A stretch of DNA of 64,000 nt. It comes from an uncultured SAR116 cluster alpha proteobacterium (GTDB lineage: Bacteria > Pseudomonadota > Alphaproteobacteria > Puniceispirillales > Marisalimonadaceae). Where the stretch lies: NCBI GenBank assembly GCA_902619615.1, contig CACNFD010000003.1:97610-161609 (forward strand), read 5' to 3'. This document shows, one piece after another, positions 8,985 through 17,745 of this stretch. Positions within the stretch are counted from its first letter, which is position 1. Each line of letters opens with the position of its first letter. A program made the translations under genes and the position numbers. A model generated the notes under the pieces. It saw only the letters and a list, made by a program, of their open reading frames with translations. It made no database searches and was not told the origin of the DNA.

Positions 8985-9086
8985 TTTAATCTATAGTATT
9001 AATTATGTGTATGGATAGTTATTTTGTTTTGTGTAAATTTAATTTAATACTGAATTTTAAATATATGTAGTAATTTGGATTTTTAA

Positions 9087-9758
9087 ATGCGTGTTTTAAA
9101 ACGTTTAAGTAAAACTAGTATAGGCCAGAGACTAATTGGGTTTCTCTTTTATTTTATAACAAAATTAATTTCATGTTCAATTAGATGGGAATATTTTGAG
9201 CAAAGCAGAAAATCAAAAATTTTTGATAATAGACATAAATATATTTTTTGTTGCTGGCACAATAAGTTATTTTTAGGCCCTCATCTTTTACCAAGAAATA
9301 GAGTGATTAATGCACTTCAGTCCAGCCATTCTGACGGAATGATTACTTCTCTAGCATTTCAATATCTTGGCATGAATGTAATATTAGGCTCCTCAAAAAG
9401 AGGAGGAATACAAGCTTTTAGGAAAATGGTAAGATGTTTACAATTGGGTGAAAGTATAGCGATTACACCAGATGGGCCTAAAGGACCTAAAGAAAAAGTC
9501 AAAGAAGGCGTTATTAAACTAGCACAAATGACTAATACGCCAATCATCCCTTTGGTATGGGCTACTAGAAAATTTAAAACAATTAATTCATGGGATAACT
9601 TTGTTTTACCATATCCCTTTTCAAAAGGAATATATAGTTTTGGGAAACCGATATATATTAAAAAAAAAATTAATTTAGATAAATTTGAACTTGAAAGACA
9701 AAATCTTGAAAATGAAATCAAAAGACTAACAAAAATATTAGAAAGAAGAATTAATTGA
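9087..9758 (+). CDS. DUF374 lysophospholipid-acyltransferase-like protein
   Basis: A 223-residue protein of the DUF374 branch of the LPLAT acyltransferases. An N-terminal hydrophobic segment is followed by CCWHNKLF, SSHSDGM (a histidine-aspartate motif typical of the group), GSSKRGG and ITPDGPKGP, the family's most recognisable motif. It is the first of four plus-strand genes with waaA, lpxK and lpxL, so it is probably involved in lipid A or lipooligosaccharide acylation, perhaps adding a secondary acyl chain. The exact substrate cannot be given. Confidence 0.85.
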   Translation: MRVLKRLSKTSIGQRLIGFLFYFITKLISCSIRWEYFEQSRKSKIFDNRHKYIFCCWHNKLFLGPHLLPRNRVINALQSSHSDGMITSLAFQYLGMNVILGSSKRGGIQAFRKMVRCLQLGESIAITPDGPKGPKEKVKEGVIKLAQMTNTPIIPLVWATRKFKTINSWDNFVLPYPFSKGIYSFGKPIYIKKKINLDKFELERQNLENEIKRLTKILERRIN

Positions 9759-9785
9759 ACCTTATAATAAATTTTGGAACTTACA

Positions 9786-11105
9786 ATGACGCTATCTACT
9801 TATAATTTTTTATGGGGAATATTAAAATTATTTTTACCAAGTTATTTAATAAGGCGTCAAAAAAAAGGTAAAGAAGATAAGTATAGACTTAATGAAAGAT
9901 ATGGAATTTCAAAAAAAACGCGCCCAGATGGAACCATTGTTTGGTTACACGGAACAAGTGTGGGTGAATCCGTTGCAGCTTTAGCACTTGCTAATTCAAT
10001 GAAAAAAAATGGTTTTGGCAAAAATAAAAAAGAGATTTTTTTGTTAACTACTAACACTACTTCCGCTGCCAAATTAATAAAATATAAAATAAAAAAAGGG
10101 TTACCTGCAATTCATCAATATCATCCTTATGATCATCCTAAATTTGTTTCAAAATTTTTAGATCAATGGAAACCCAATATGGCCGTTTTTATGGAGTCTG
10201 ATTTCTGGCCTAATCTAATATATTTAACGGCAAATTCTAAAATTCCAACTATTCTAGCATCCTCACAAATGTCTGACAAATCCGCTCGTTTTTGGACAGG
10301 ATTAGGTTACTTTTTGGCAAAAAAAATTTTTAGTAAAGTTGATCATGTTTTAGCTGTTGACCCTAAGCAAGAGGCTTTATTTAAGAAATTAGGTGCTAAA
10401 AATGTTAAAAGTTTAACAAGTCTAAAATCAATAGCTGAAAAGCCACCTATAAATCAAAATTATGTATTACAACTTAAAAAGAATATACTTAGAAAAAAAG
10501 TATTAATAGCTGCCTCAACTCATCCAGGAGAAGAAGAGTTAATGATTAAATTAGCTGATCTTCTTAGAAAAAAATCTCATGATAATATTTTAATTATAAT
10601 CGCACCTAGACATATTAATCGAAGCTTGGGAATTCAAAATAGAATAAAAGCTGCTGGTTTCGACATAAAATCAAGAAGCAAAGGTGAGTATCCATCGAAA
10701 AATGATATATTTTACCTATCAGATACAATGGGGGAAATGGGATCACTAATGGAAATATCAGATTTAGTTTTTGTGGCTGGATCTATGGTGCCTGTTGGAG
10801 GCCATAGTCCATCTGAAGCATCTCAGTTTGGTAAGCCAGTTATAATGGGCCCACATTCTGAAAAATGTGATGCTCAGATTAAAGATCTTGTTTGGTCTGG
10901 AGGGGCTATACAAATAGAAAAAGGGCCCAAAATGAATGAAAATTTTATTAATAATATTGTTCAGTTGTTAGGTAATTCTGAACGCTTAGAGGATATGGGA
11001 AAAAATAGTTTAATTGCTTCGGGGTATGCCCAACAACGTGCAGATGAAGCAAGTGTAAATTTAATTGAACTATTAAAAACATACAGAAAAATTAATGTTG
11101 TCTAA
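9786..11105 (+). CDS. waaA: 3-deoxy-D-manno-octulosonic acid (Kdo) transferase
   Basis: Transfers Kdo from CMP-Kdo to lipid IVA at the inner membrane, starting the lipopolysaccharide core. It has a GT-B fold: the N-terminal half has WLHGTSVGE with the catalytic glutamate, and the C-terminal half has VAGSMVPVGGHSPSEA, which binds the nucleotide sugar. An open frame extends to a TTG at 9774, but GGA sits seven bases before the ATG at 9786, so 9786 (439 residues) is chosen. It lies 27 bases after the DUF374 gene and overlaps the lpxK start by 11 bases. Confidence 0.94.
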   Translation: MTLSTYNFLWGILKLFLPSYLIRRQKKGKEDKYRLNERYGISKKTRPDGTIVWLHGTSVGESVAALALANSMKKNGFGKNKKEIFLLTTNTTSAAKLIKYKIKKGLPAIHQYHPYDHPKFVSKFLDQWKPNMAVFMESDFWPNLIYLTANSKIPTILASSQMSDKSARFWTGLGYFLAKKIFSKVDHVLAVDPKQEALFKKLGAKNVKSLTSLKSIAEKPPINQNYVLQLKKNILRKKVLIAASTHPGEEELMIKLADLLRKKSHDNILIIIAPRHINRSLGIQNRIKAAGFDIKSRSKGEYPSKNDIFYLSDTMGEMGSLMEISDLVFVAGSMVPVGGHSPSEASQFGKPVIMGPHSEKCDAQIKDLVWSGGAIQIEKGPKMNENFINNIVQLLGNSERLEDMGKNSLIASGYAQQRADEASVNLIELLKTYRKINVV

Positions 11106-12099
11106 AATGTTTAGAACACCTGAATTTTGGTATGAAAATAAAATTGTATCAAAAGTAAAAATTATAATTCTTTATCCGTTTTCTATTTTGTGGATTGTAA
11201 TTTGTGAATTTAAAAGGTTCTTCTCAAAAACTTATAAATCTAAACTAAAGGTAATTTGCATAGGGAACCTTACTGTTGGAGGAACAGGTAAAACCCCATT
11301 TTCCATTTATACTTATAATCTTTTAAAAAATTTAGGTTATAATCCAGTTTTTTTGACAAGAGGTTATGGTGGTTTAAAAAAGGGACCACTAGAAGTCAAT
11401 AATTCACACCATTTTCAAGATGTTGGAGATGAATCAATATTATTAAGCAAGGTTGGTACCACAATTGTTTCTAGAAACAGATCCTTAGGAGCTAAATTTA
11501 TAGAAAAGCATAAGGATAAATTTAATGTAATTATAATGGACGATGGTTTACAAAATTATCAATTAAAGCAGGATATCAAATTTTTATTAATTGATAAAAA
11601 TTTGAAATTAGGGAATGGATACTGTTTACCAGCAGGACCATTAAGACAATCTATTAAAAATGGTCTAACTGATATTGATAGAATAGTTATAACTGGTGAG
11701 AACAAAAAAAAAGAAACTGAGTTTATGAAAACGTTCAAGATTCCATTAATTTCATCAAAGACAAAAGTGACTAATCTGCCAAAGATAAAAAAAGAAAAAC
11801 TTCTTGCCTTTTGTGGTTTAGCAAATCCAAGTAAATTTTATCAAACATTAAATGAAAATGGTTATATTATATCTATTACTAAGACTTTTCCAGATCATTA
11901 TGCCTATAAAAGGCATGATATTGATCAACTAATTTCAAATGCAAAAAAAGAGAAATTAAAACTTATTACTACAGAAAAAGATTATGTTAAAATTAGGGAT
12001 AATACTAATAATATACATTTTTTGCCAATTAAAATTGAATTAAGCGGAAAAGATAAATTAAATTTTGAAACATTTCTTCAGGAAAAACTCAATGCCTGA
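11095..12099 (+). CDS. lpxK: Tetraacyldisaccharide 4'-kinase
   Basis: Phosphorylates the 4' position of the lipid A disaccharide precursor to form lipid IVA, at the inner membrane. The 334 residues include the P-loop GGTGKTP at about residues 62-68, the LTRGYGG motif and the Walker-B-like IIMDDGLQN. One hydrophobic segment near residues 23-38 would anchor it. The ATG at 11095 overlaps waaA by 11 bases; a second ATG at 11107 directly follows the waaA stop and is an alternative. The C-terminus overlaps the lpxL start by eight bases. Confidence 0.93.
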   Translation: MLSKMFRTPEFWYENKIVSKVKIIILYPFSILWIVICEFKRFFSKTYKSKLKVICIGNLTVGGTGKTPFSIYTYNLLKNLGYNPVFLTRGYGGLKKGPLEVNNSHHFQDVGDESILLSKVGTTIVSRNRSLGAKFIEKHKDKFNVIIMDDGLQNYQLKQDIKFLLIDKNLKLGNGYCLPAGPLRQSIKNGLTDIDRIVITGENKKKETEFMKTFKIPLISSKTKVTNLPKIKKEKLLAFCGLANPSKFYQTLNENGYIISITKTFPDHYAYKRHDIDQLISNAKKEKLKLITTEKDYVKIRDNTNNIHFLPIKIELSGKDKLNFETFLQEKLNA

Positions 12100-12979
12100 T
12101 CCATTAAGTTTCATTATTAAAAAAAAAATTGATAGATATATACATGACCCAATAGTCGCAGCCATAGCTGTTCCATTTTTTGTACTTCTTAAGATTTTAC
12201 CGTATAAGCTTTCATCTTACTTGTGTGGAATATTAATGTACTTAATTGCACCACTTACTTCTTATAATACTCGTGTAAAAAAACATTTAAAAATTGCGTT
12301 CCCACAAAAATCAAGGAAAGAGATCAATAAACTTACATCTCAACATTGGTTTATGTTTGGGCAAACAATAGGTGAAATGCCACATATCAATAAATTGATT
12401 AAATTAGGTAATTTACAGACTGAAGGTTTAGAAAAAATAAAAAATGGTCCAGCTATACTTGTTGGCGCACATATGGGTAATTGGGAATTTCTTTTAAGGG
12501 TGGGTGACCTTGCAGGAAGACGAGCTGGTTATGTTTTTAGACCAATAAATAATTGGATCTTAAATAAAATACAAGCTTACAGAAATGAGGATGCTAAAGC
12601 TGATTTTTATAGAAAAGGTCGTCTTGCAGCTATAGGAATGGCAGGAAAGCTTAAGAATGGTGAGGTTGTTGGATTAACAGGAGATCAACTATTAAGAGAG
12701 GGTATTATGGTTCCTTTTTTTGGAATTAAAACCCCTACACCACAAGCAGCTGCAGTGATGGCTTTAAAATGGAATGTTCCGATTTACATGGTCAGAGTTG
12801 AACGTTTTAAAGGTATAAAATTTAAAATGACTGTTGAGGATAAAATAAAGTTTCCAAAAAATTTAGATAAAAACAAAGCAACATTTGAAATTACTAGATT
12901 AATTTCTAAAAGAATAGAAGAGTGGATAACGGATAAACCTGAACAATGGCTATGGGCTCATAGACGTTGGGGTAAATAA
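12092..12979 (+). CDS. lpxL: Lipid A secondary acyltransferase (LpxL/HtrB family)
   Basis: Adds a secondary acyl chain to Kdo2-lipid IVA. The catalytic H-x4-E motif is visible in GAHMGNWEFL, and GLTGDQL and FFGIKTPTPQAAA are conserved family segments. An N-terminal hydrophobic segment follows PIVAAIAVPFF. The frame extends back to an ATG at 12065 deep inside lpxK, but an AGGA site eight bases or so before the ATG at 12092, together with the usual ATGA-like overlap with lpxK, makes 12092 (295 residues) the better start. Whether it is specific for laurate, myristate or a longer chain is not visible. Confidence 0.88.
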   Translation: MPDPLSFIIKKKIDRYIHDPIVAAIAVPFFVLLKILPYKLSSYLCGILMYLIAPLTSYNTRVKKHLKIAFPQKSRKEINKLTSQHWFMFGQTIGEMPHINKLIKLGNLQTEGLEKIKNGPAILVGAHMGNWEFLLRVGDLAGRRAGYVFRPINNWILNKIQAYRNEDAKADFYRKGRLAAIGMAGKLKNGEVVGLTGDQLLREGIMVPFFGIKTPTPQAAAVMALKWNVPIYMVRVERFKGIKFKMTVEDKIKFPKNLDKNKATFEITRLISKRIEEWITDKPEQWLWAHRRWGK

Positions 12980-12991
12980 AATAACACTTAA

Positions 12992-13021
12992 TAGAAATTA
13001 CGCGTGGTTTATCAATTTCTA
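12992..13021. terminator. Possible hairpin between convergent lpxL and xseA
   Basis: TAGAAATT (12992-12999) and AATTTCTA (13014-13021) form a perfect 8-bp stem with a 14-base loop, between two genes that converge. The stem is A/T-rich and neither side has a strong T run, so it is at best a weak terminator. The rest of the 144-base gap shows nothing recognisable. Confidence 0.3.
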
Positions 13022-13123
13022 GATAAAAAATCTTAAAAAATATTTATAATTTCATAACATTTAAATCTTTTTAACTGATCATTGGATATATCAACCAATT
13101 TTTAATTGTATTGAATTAATTTA

Positions 13124-14461
13124 CTAAGTATCTAATGTTCCAGATCGTGTTTCATCAGAGAATTTTATATTTACATTTGCATTTTTAGGAGCTTCACTAC
13201 TTTGTTTAATTGGCTTACCTTTCATATCAATCACAAGCGCAAAGCCTCTTTCAAGAACTCTGTTAAAACTTGATGATTCAAGAAGTTGGTTTAGTGAGTT
13301 TAGTTTTATTACTTTACTATTTACTATATTTTCTAGATAATTTTTGAATTTTGTTTCTAAAAGCTTTTGTTTTGAAACTAAATTGGTAATCAAAACTTTT
13401 GGTGGCAATAACCTTTGTGCATGTTGAGTAATTTTATTTTTTTTCTCAACAAAAATTTCTTTAAATAAACTTTCAAAATCTTTGTATATAAAATCTAGTT
13501 TTTGAATTTTATTTTCAAAAATTTGATCAGGTTTACCTAATAATCTAATAAGACTATTGAGACGCTCTTTGTTATTATTCAACTTATTATTGAATGAGGA
13601 TCTAAACCTTAAATTTAATTCGTCTACTCTAGCTATTAACTCATCTCTTACTGGAACTGCCTTTTCTGCAGCTGCTGTCGGTGTTGGTGCTCTTAGGTCA
13701 GAAACAAAGTCTATCAATGTTGTATCAGTTTCGTGACCTACAGCTGATATCACTGGTATAGAACTTTTAAATACTGATCTAACAACAATCTCTTCATTAA
13801 AAGACCATAAATCTTCTAAACTTCCACCACCTCTTGCTACTATAATTAGATCTGGTTTTTTAATATTTGTTTCATCAGTTAATTGATTAAATTTGTCGAT
13901 TGCATTTGAAATCTGCTGAGCAGACCCTTCACCTTGAACAGCAACTGGCCATAAATAAACATGAGATGGAAAACGATCAGACAACCTATGAAGGATATCT
14001 TTTATTACAGCACCTGATGGGCTAGTGATTACACCTATTTTTTCTGGGAGATATGGTATGGACTTTTTATTTTCTTGGTTAAACAAGCCCTCTTTGAGAA
14101 GTTTTTTTCTTCTATCTTCAAGCATTTTTAGAAGCGCACCCTCACCTGCCACTTCCATACTCTCTACAATAATTTGATATTTAGATTGACCTGCAAAAGT
14201 AGTTACTTTCCCAGTACAAATTACCTCCATACCCTCTTCTGGTTTTATTGATAGTCTTGGTAAGGTATATTTCCAAATGATTGCAGCAATTGTACCATCT
14301 GTATCTTTTAGAGTGAAATAAACATGTCCTGAACCAGGAAATGAAGGACGAGAAATTTCACCTTTAATACGAACGTAACTAAAATTTGTTTCGACTAACT
14401 TTTTAATTACATGCGAAAATTCACCTACAGAATATACAGGATTATTGGTATCAATATTCAT
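13124..14461 (-). CDS. xseA: Exodeoxyribonuclease VII large subunit
   Basis: Large subunit of exonuclease VII, which degrades single-stranded DNA in mismatch repair and damage processing. The 445 residues start with the OB-fold domain (VYSVGEFSHVIKKLVE, YVRIKGEIS), followed by the catalytic core with IGVITSPSGAVIKDIL and ARGGGSLEDLW, then SAVGHETD.TLIDFVSDLRAPTPTAAAE, the family hallmark. The C-terminal part is a long coiled coil. It is divergent from purD. No xseB is seen next to it, so the small subunit must be encoded elsewhere. Confidence 0.95.
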   Translation of the reverse strand: MNIDTNNPVYSVGEFSHVIKKLVETNFSYVRIKGEISRPSFPGSGHVYFTLKDTDGTIAAIIWKYTLPRLSIKPEEGMEVICTGKVTTFAGQSKYQIIVESMEVAGEGALLKMLEDRRKKLLKEGLFNQENKKSIPYLPEKIGVITSPSGAVIKDILHRLSDRFPSHVYLWPVAVQGEGSAQQISNAIDKFNQLTDETNIKKPDLIIVARGGGSLEDLWSFNEEIVVRSVFKSSIPVISAVGHETDTTLIDFVSDLRAPTPTAAAEKAVPVRDELIARVDELNLRFRSSFNNKLNNNKERLNSLIRLLGKPDQIFENKIQKLDFIYKDFESLFKEIFVEKKNKITQHAQRLLPPKVLITNLVSKQKLLETKFKNYLENIVNSKVIKLNSLNQLLESSSFNRVLERGFALVIDMKGKPIKQSSEAPKNANVNIKFSDETRSGTLDT

Positions 14462-14546
14462 TAAATTGGATTAAAATTTGTATTTATCATGAATTTATAA
14501 TATGGCATATTTCAGAAAATCTAAAGTCTTTTGGAGTAATTAATTT

Positions 14547-15809
14547 ATGAATATTTTAGTAATAGGTGGAGGCGGTAGAGAACATGCTATTGCTGCATCA
14601 TTATCAAAGTCACCTTTAACAAAAAAACTAGTTGTTGCTCCTGGTAATCCTGGCATAGAGATGTTTGCACAATGTTACCCAATAGCTGCTGACGATATTC
14701 CTGGGCAATGCAAACTAGCAAAAGATATTAGAGCAGATTTTGTTTTTATAGGCCCTGAAATACCATTAGTCCTTGGATTAAAAGATGAATTATTAAAATT
14801 AGGAATTAGTGCATTTGGGCCTTCAAAAAAAGCAGCTCAATTAGAAGGTTCAAAAACTTTTTCTAGAGAATTTTGTAAAAGACACAACATTCCACAACCA
14901 GAATTTAAATATTGTACCGATATCAAGACCGCAAAGAAGCAAATTGAGCTTTTAAATGGCTATTGTGTTGTAAAGGCAGATGGGCTTGCTGCAGGTAAAG
15001 GAGTTGTAGTTTGTGATACAGTTAATCATGCTATTATTGAAGCAACAGAAATATTAGAAAATAATAAATTTGGTGAAGCAGGAAAGTCAATTCTAATAGA
15101 AGAAAGAATAAATGGTATTGAAGCAAGTGTTTTTGCTGTTTCAGATGGTGATACTGCCGTCTTAATTGGAACAGCTCAAGATCATAAAAGAGCTTATGAC
15201 AATGATCAAGGTCCAAATACTGGTGGTATGGGCGCTATTTCTCCTGCTCCTGCATTAAACCAGAGCTTAAATAGAGAAATTTTTAATGACATTATCATGC
15301 CTACAGTTCATGGCATGAAATCAGAAGGAAATCCTTATGAGGGTATATTATATGCTGGTATTATGGTTACTGATAAAGGTCCTAAAGTCATAGAATTTAA
15401 TTGTAGATTTGGAGATCCTGAAACACAAGTTGTACTTCCACGTTTGAATACTGATTTAGTTAAAATCGTACAAAAAACAATCTCAAAAAATCTTAAAAAT
15501 ATGGCTGTTAATTTTATCCCACAAAAAGCCATTACAGTTGTTATTGCAAGCAATGGATATCCTGGAGAGTTTGAAAAGGGAATTGTGTTACCGTCACTTA
15601 ATGAATTTAAAAATAAAACTGAAATATCTGTATTCCATTCAGGTACCAAAAAAGATGAAAATGAAAACCTTGTTTCAAATGGTGGAAGAGTTTTATCAAT
15701 AACATCTATTGGGGATAACATTCAAGAATGTAGGCAAAAAGCTTATAATATTGTAGAGGCTATAAATTGGAAGCAAGGGTTTTATAGAAAAGATATTGGT
15801 AAACTCTAA
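14547..15809 (+). CDS. purD: Phosphoribosylamine-glycine ligase
   Basis: ATP-grasp enzyme that joins phosphoribosylamine and glycine in the second step of purine synthesis. The 420 residues begin with the typical MNILVIGGGGREHAI. The ATP-grasp motifs VKADGLAAGKGV and the active-site QDHKRAYDNDQGPNTGGMG are intact. GGAG precedes the ATG. It ends two bases from the convergent tadA stop. Confidence 0.97.
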   Translation: MNILVIGGGGREHAIAASLSKSPLTKKLVVAPGNPGIEMFAQCYPIAADDIPGQCKLAKDIRADFVFIGPEIPLVLGLKDELLKLGISAFGPSKKAAQLEGSKTFSREFCKRHNIPQPEFKYCTDIKTAKKQIELLNGYCVVKADGLAAGKGVVVCDTVNHAIIEATEILENNKFGEAGKSILIEERINGIEASVFAVSDGDTAVLIGTAQDHKRAYDNDQGPNTGGMGAISPAPALNQSLNREIFNDIIMPTVHGMKSEGNPYEGILYAGIMVTDKGPKVIEFNCRFGDPETQVVLPRLNTDLVKIVQKTISKNLKNMAVNFIPQKAITVVIASNGYPGEFEKGIVLPSLNEFKNKTEISVFHSGTKKDENENLVSNGGRVLSITSIGDNIQECRQKAYNIVEAINWKQGFYRKDIGKL

Positions 15810-15811
15810 AG

Positions 15812-16264
15812 TTATCTTATTTCTTTAAAAAAATCTTTTAGTAATTTTTCAGACTTTTCAGCAGAAAATCCTGCGTAAACTTCTAATTTGGCTTTAGATC
15901 TGCAATTCGAAAATATTCTAACTCCATTATCTATGGCACCACCTTTTCTATCTTCTGCACCATAATATAAACGTCTTATTCTTGTTTGCTTAATCAAACT
16001 TGCACACATTATGCAAGGTTCTAACGTTACCCATATATCATAATTATTTAAATATCTATTTCCTGTAATTTTAAGAGCTTTTTCTATTACTAATTTTTCA
16101 GCGTGGCTTGTCGGATCGTTTCTAGTTTCTACTAAGTTATGTGCCTTTGCTATAACATTACCATTTTTATCTACTATAATTGCACCAACAGGAACTTCTT
16201 GTTTTTCTTTTGCTTTAATAGCTTCATTTATTGCTAATTCCATATAATCAATTTGATGATCCAA
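15812..16264 (-). CDS. tadA: tRNA-specific adenosine deaminase
   Basis: Converts adenosine 34 to inosine in the tRNA-Arg(ACG) wobble position. The 150-residue protein has the cytidine-deaminase-type zinc site: HAEK with catalytic glutamate, and PCIMCA with two zinc cysteines. The NxxVETRNDPTSHAE region is typical. It is divergent from rluB, a common arrangement in Alphaproteobacteria. Confidence 0.94.
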   Translation of the reverse strand: MDHQIDYMELAINEAIKAKEKQEVPVGAIIVDKNGNVIAKAHNLVETRNDPTSHAEKLVIEKALKITGNRYLNNYDIWVTLEPCIMCASLIKQTRIRRLYYGAEDRKGGAIDNGVRIFSNCRSKAKLEVYAGFSAEKSEKLLKDFFKEIR

Positions 16265-16325
16265 ATTCTTTTCCTTTTTTGATAGTAATGTTACTAATAG
16301 TTATCAAAACCTATAATACAGAACT

Positions 16326-17147
16326 ATGAAAAATACATACAAAAAAATTAATCCAAAATCATCAGAGCACATAAAGTCTGAAATTAGATTATCTAATGCA
16401 AAAGCCGATAGAATAGCAAAAGTCATTGCAAGATCAGGTTTATGTTCTAGAAGAGAAGCTGAACGTTTTATTATAAACGGTAAAGTAAAAGTTAATAATA
16501 AAATATTATTAGAATGCGGAGTAAATGTTACTTCAGAAGATCGGATTGAAGTAAATGATCAGCCTTTACCAACAAAGGTTGCAACTAAGTTGTGGATTTA
16601 CAATAAACAAAGAGGATATTTAGTAACCAACAATGATCCAGAGGGTAGACCAACTATTTTTGATCAACTAAATAAAAAAATAGATTCAAGGTTTATTTCT
16701 GTTGGTCGTTTAGATATGGACTCAGAAGGTTTATTATTGCTAACTAATGATGGTGATTTAGCAAGAAAACTTGAACTACCCTCAACAGGATGGTTACGTA
16801 AATATAGAGTAAGAGTGCATGGTTATGTAATAAAAAAAGATCTAGAATTGCTTAAAAATGGTGTCATAATAGATGGTATTAGATATGGTAAAATAGATGC
16901 TAAACTAGATAAACAACAAGGAAGCAATGCTTGGCTAACTTTAGGTATAAGAGAAGGAAAAAACAGAGAAGTTAGAATAGTTATGAAATATCTTGGATAT
17001 AATGTAAATCGTCTAATTAGAGTATCCTTTGGGCCATTTCAAATTAAAAATCTTGCTTCTGGAGAGTTGCAAGAAGTAAAAAACAAAATCCTTAATGATC
17101 AACTAGGGTTTTCAAAACCAGTTAATAAAAATAAAAAAAAGTTTTGA
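16326..17147 (+). CDS. rluB: 23S/16S rRNA pseudouridine synthase (RluB/RsuA family)
   Basis: Makes pseudouridine in rRNA (RluB modifies 23S U2605). An N-terminal S4 RNA-binding domain (about residues 27-75, RIAKVIARSGLCSRREAE) precedes the catalytic domain with VGRLDMDSEGLLLLTNDG, in which the first D is the catalytic aspartate, and the later NREVRIVMKYLG. The 273 residues fit RluB, and the gene order tadA-rluB-rsmD supports it, though RsuA/RluE/RluF paralogues share these motifs. Confidence 0.88.
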   Translation: MKNTYKKINPKSSEHIKSEIRLSNAKADRIAKVIARSGLCSRREAERFIINGKVKVNNKILLECGVNVTSEDRIEVNDQPLPTKVATKLWIYNKQRGYLVTNNDPEGRPTIFDQLNKKIDSRFISVGRLDMDSEGLLLLTNDGDLARKLELPSTGWLRKYRVRVHGYVIKKDLELLKNGVIIDGIRYGKIDAKLDKQQGSNAWLTLGIREGKNREVRIVMKYLGYNVNRLIRVSFGPFQIKNLASGELQEVKNKILNDQLGFSKPVNKNKKKF

Positions 17148-17163
17148 AAATTAAAATTATATT

Positions 17164-17745
17164 ATGAGAATTATAGGTGGTAAATACAGAGGTTTAAAGC
17201 TTCTACCCCCAGAGAGTTCTAAAATTAGACCAACGTCTGATAGATTAAAAGAATCTCTTTTCTCAATTATTAATTCAAATAAATATAATATAAGTATTGA
17301 AAATTCTAACGTTCTTGATATTTGTAGTGGAACTGGATCATTGGGGATTGAATCATTCTCCAGGGGTGCTATTTCAGTTTATTTTATAGATAAAGACCAT
17401 AGATCAATAAACTTAATTTATAAAAATATTTCAAAATTAAAAATTGACGATCAAATAGAAAATAATATTAAAATTATTAAAGATGAGGCAACAAAAGCAC
17501 TTAAAAATATCAATAAAATTTTTCAAATAGTCTTAATAGACCCACCATACAATACAAATATAACAGAGAGATGTTTATTTAAATTAAAAGAGTTAAATTT
17601 AATAAATCAGGAAAGTTATATCTTTGCTGAAAGCAGTAAAACAGAAAACTTCAATTATGATGGTTATCATATTTTGGATATAAAGATATATGGAAATTCG
17701 AAGTTAACTATCTTAAAATTATCTAGCTTAAGTTCTATTGAATAG
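17164..17745 (+). CDS. rsmD: 16S rRNA (guanine966-N2)-methyltransferase
   Basis: SAM-dependent methyltransferase acting on G966 of 16S rRNA. The 193 residues begin MRIIGGKYRGLKL, followed by IRPTSDRLKESLFSI, the SAM-binding VLDICSGTGSLGIE and the catalytic DPPYNT motif. It lies 16 bases after rluB on the same strand. Its last 18 bases overlap the end of the convergent mutL gene. Confidence 0.95.
   Translation: MRIIGGKYRGLKLLPPESSKIRPTSDRLKESLFSIINSNKYNISIENSNVLDICSGTGSLGIESFSRGAISVYFIDKDHRSINLIYKNISKLKIDDQIENNIKIIKDEATKALKNINKIFQIVLIDPPYNTNITERCLFKLKELNLINQESYIFAESSKTENFNYDGYHILDIKIYGNSKLTILKLSSLSSIE

Noticed and set aside
12065..12091. Longer lpxL start inside lpxK
   Set aside because: The ATG at 12092 has a correctly spaced AGGA site and gives the usual short overlap with lpxK.
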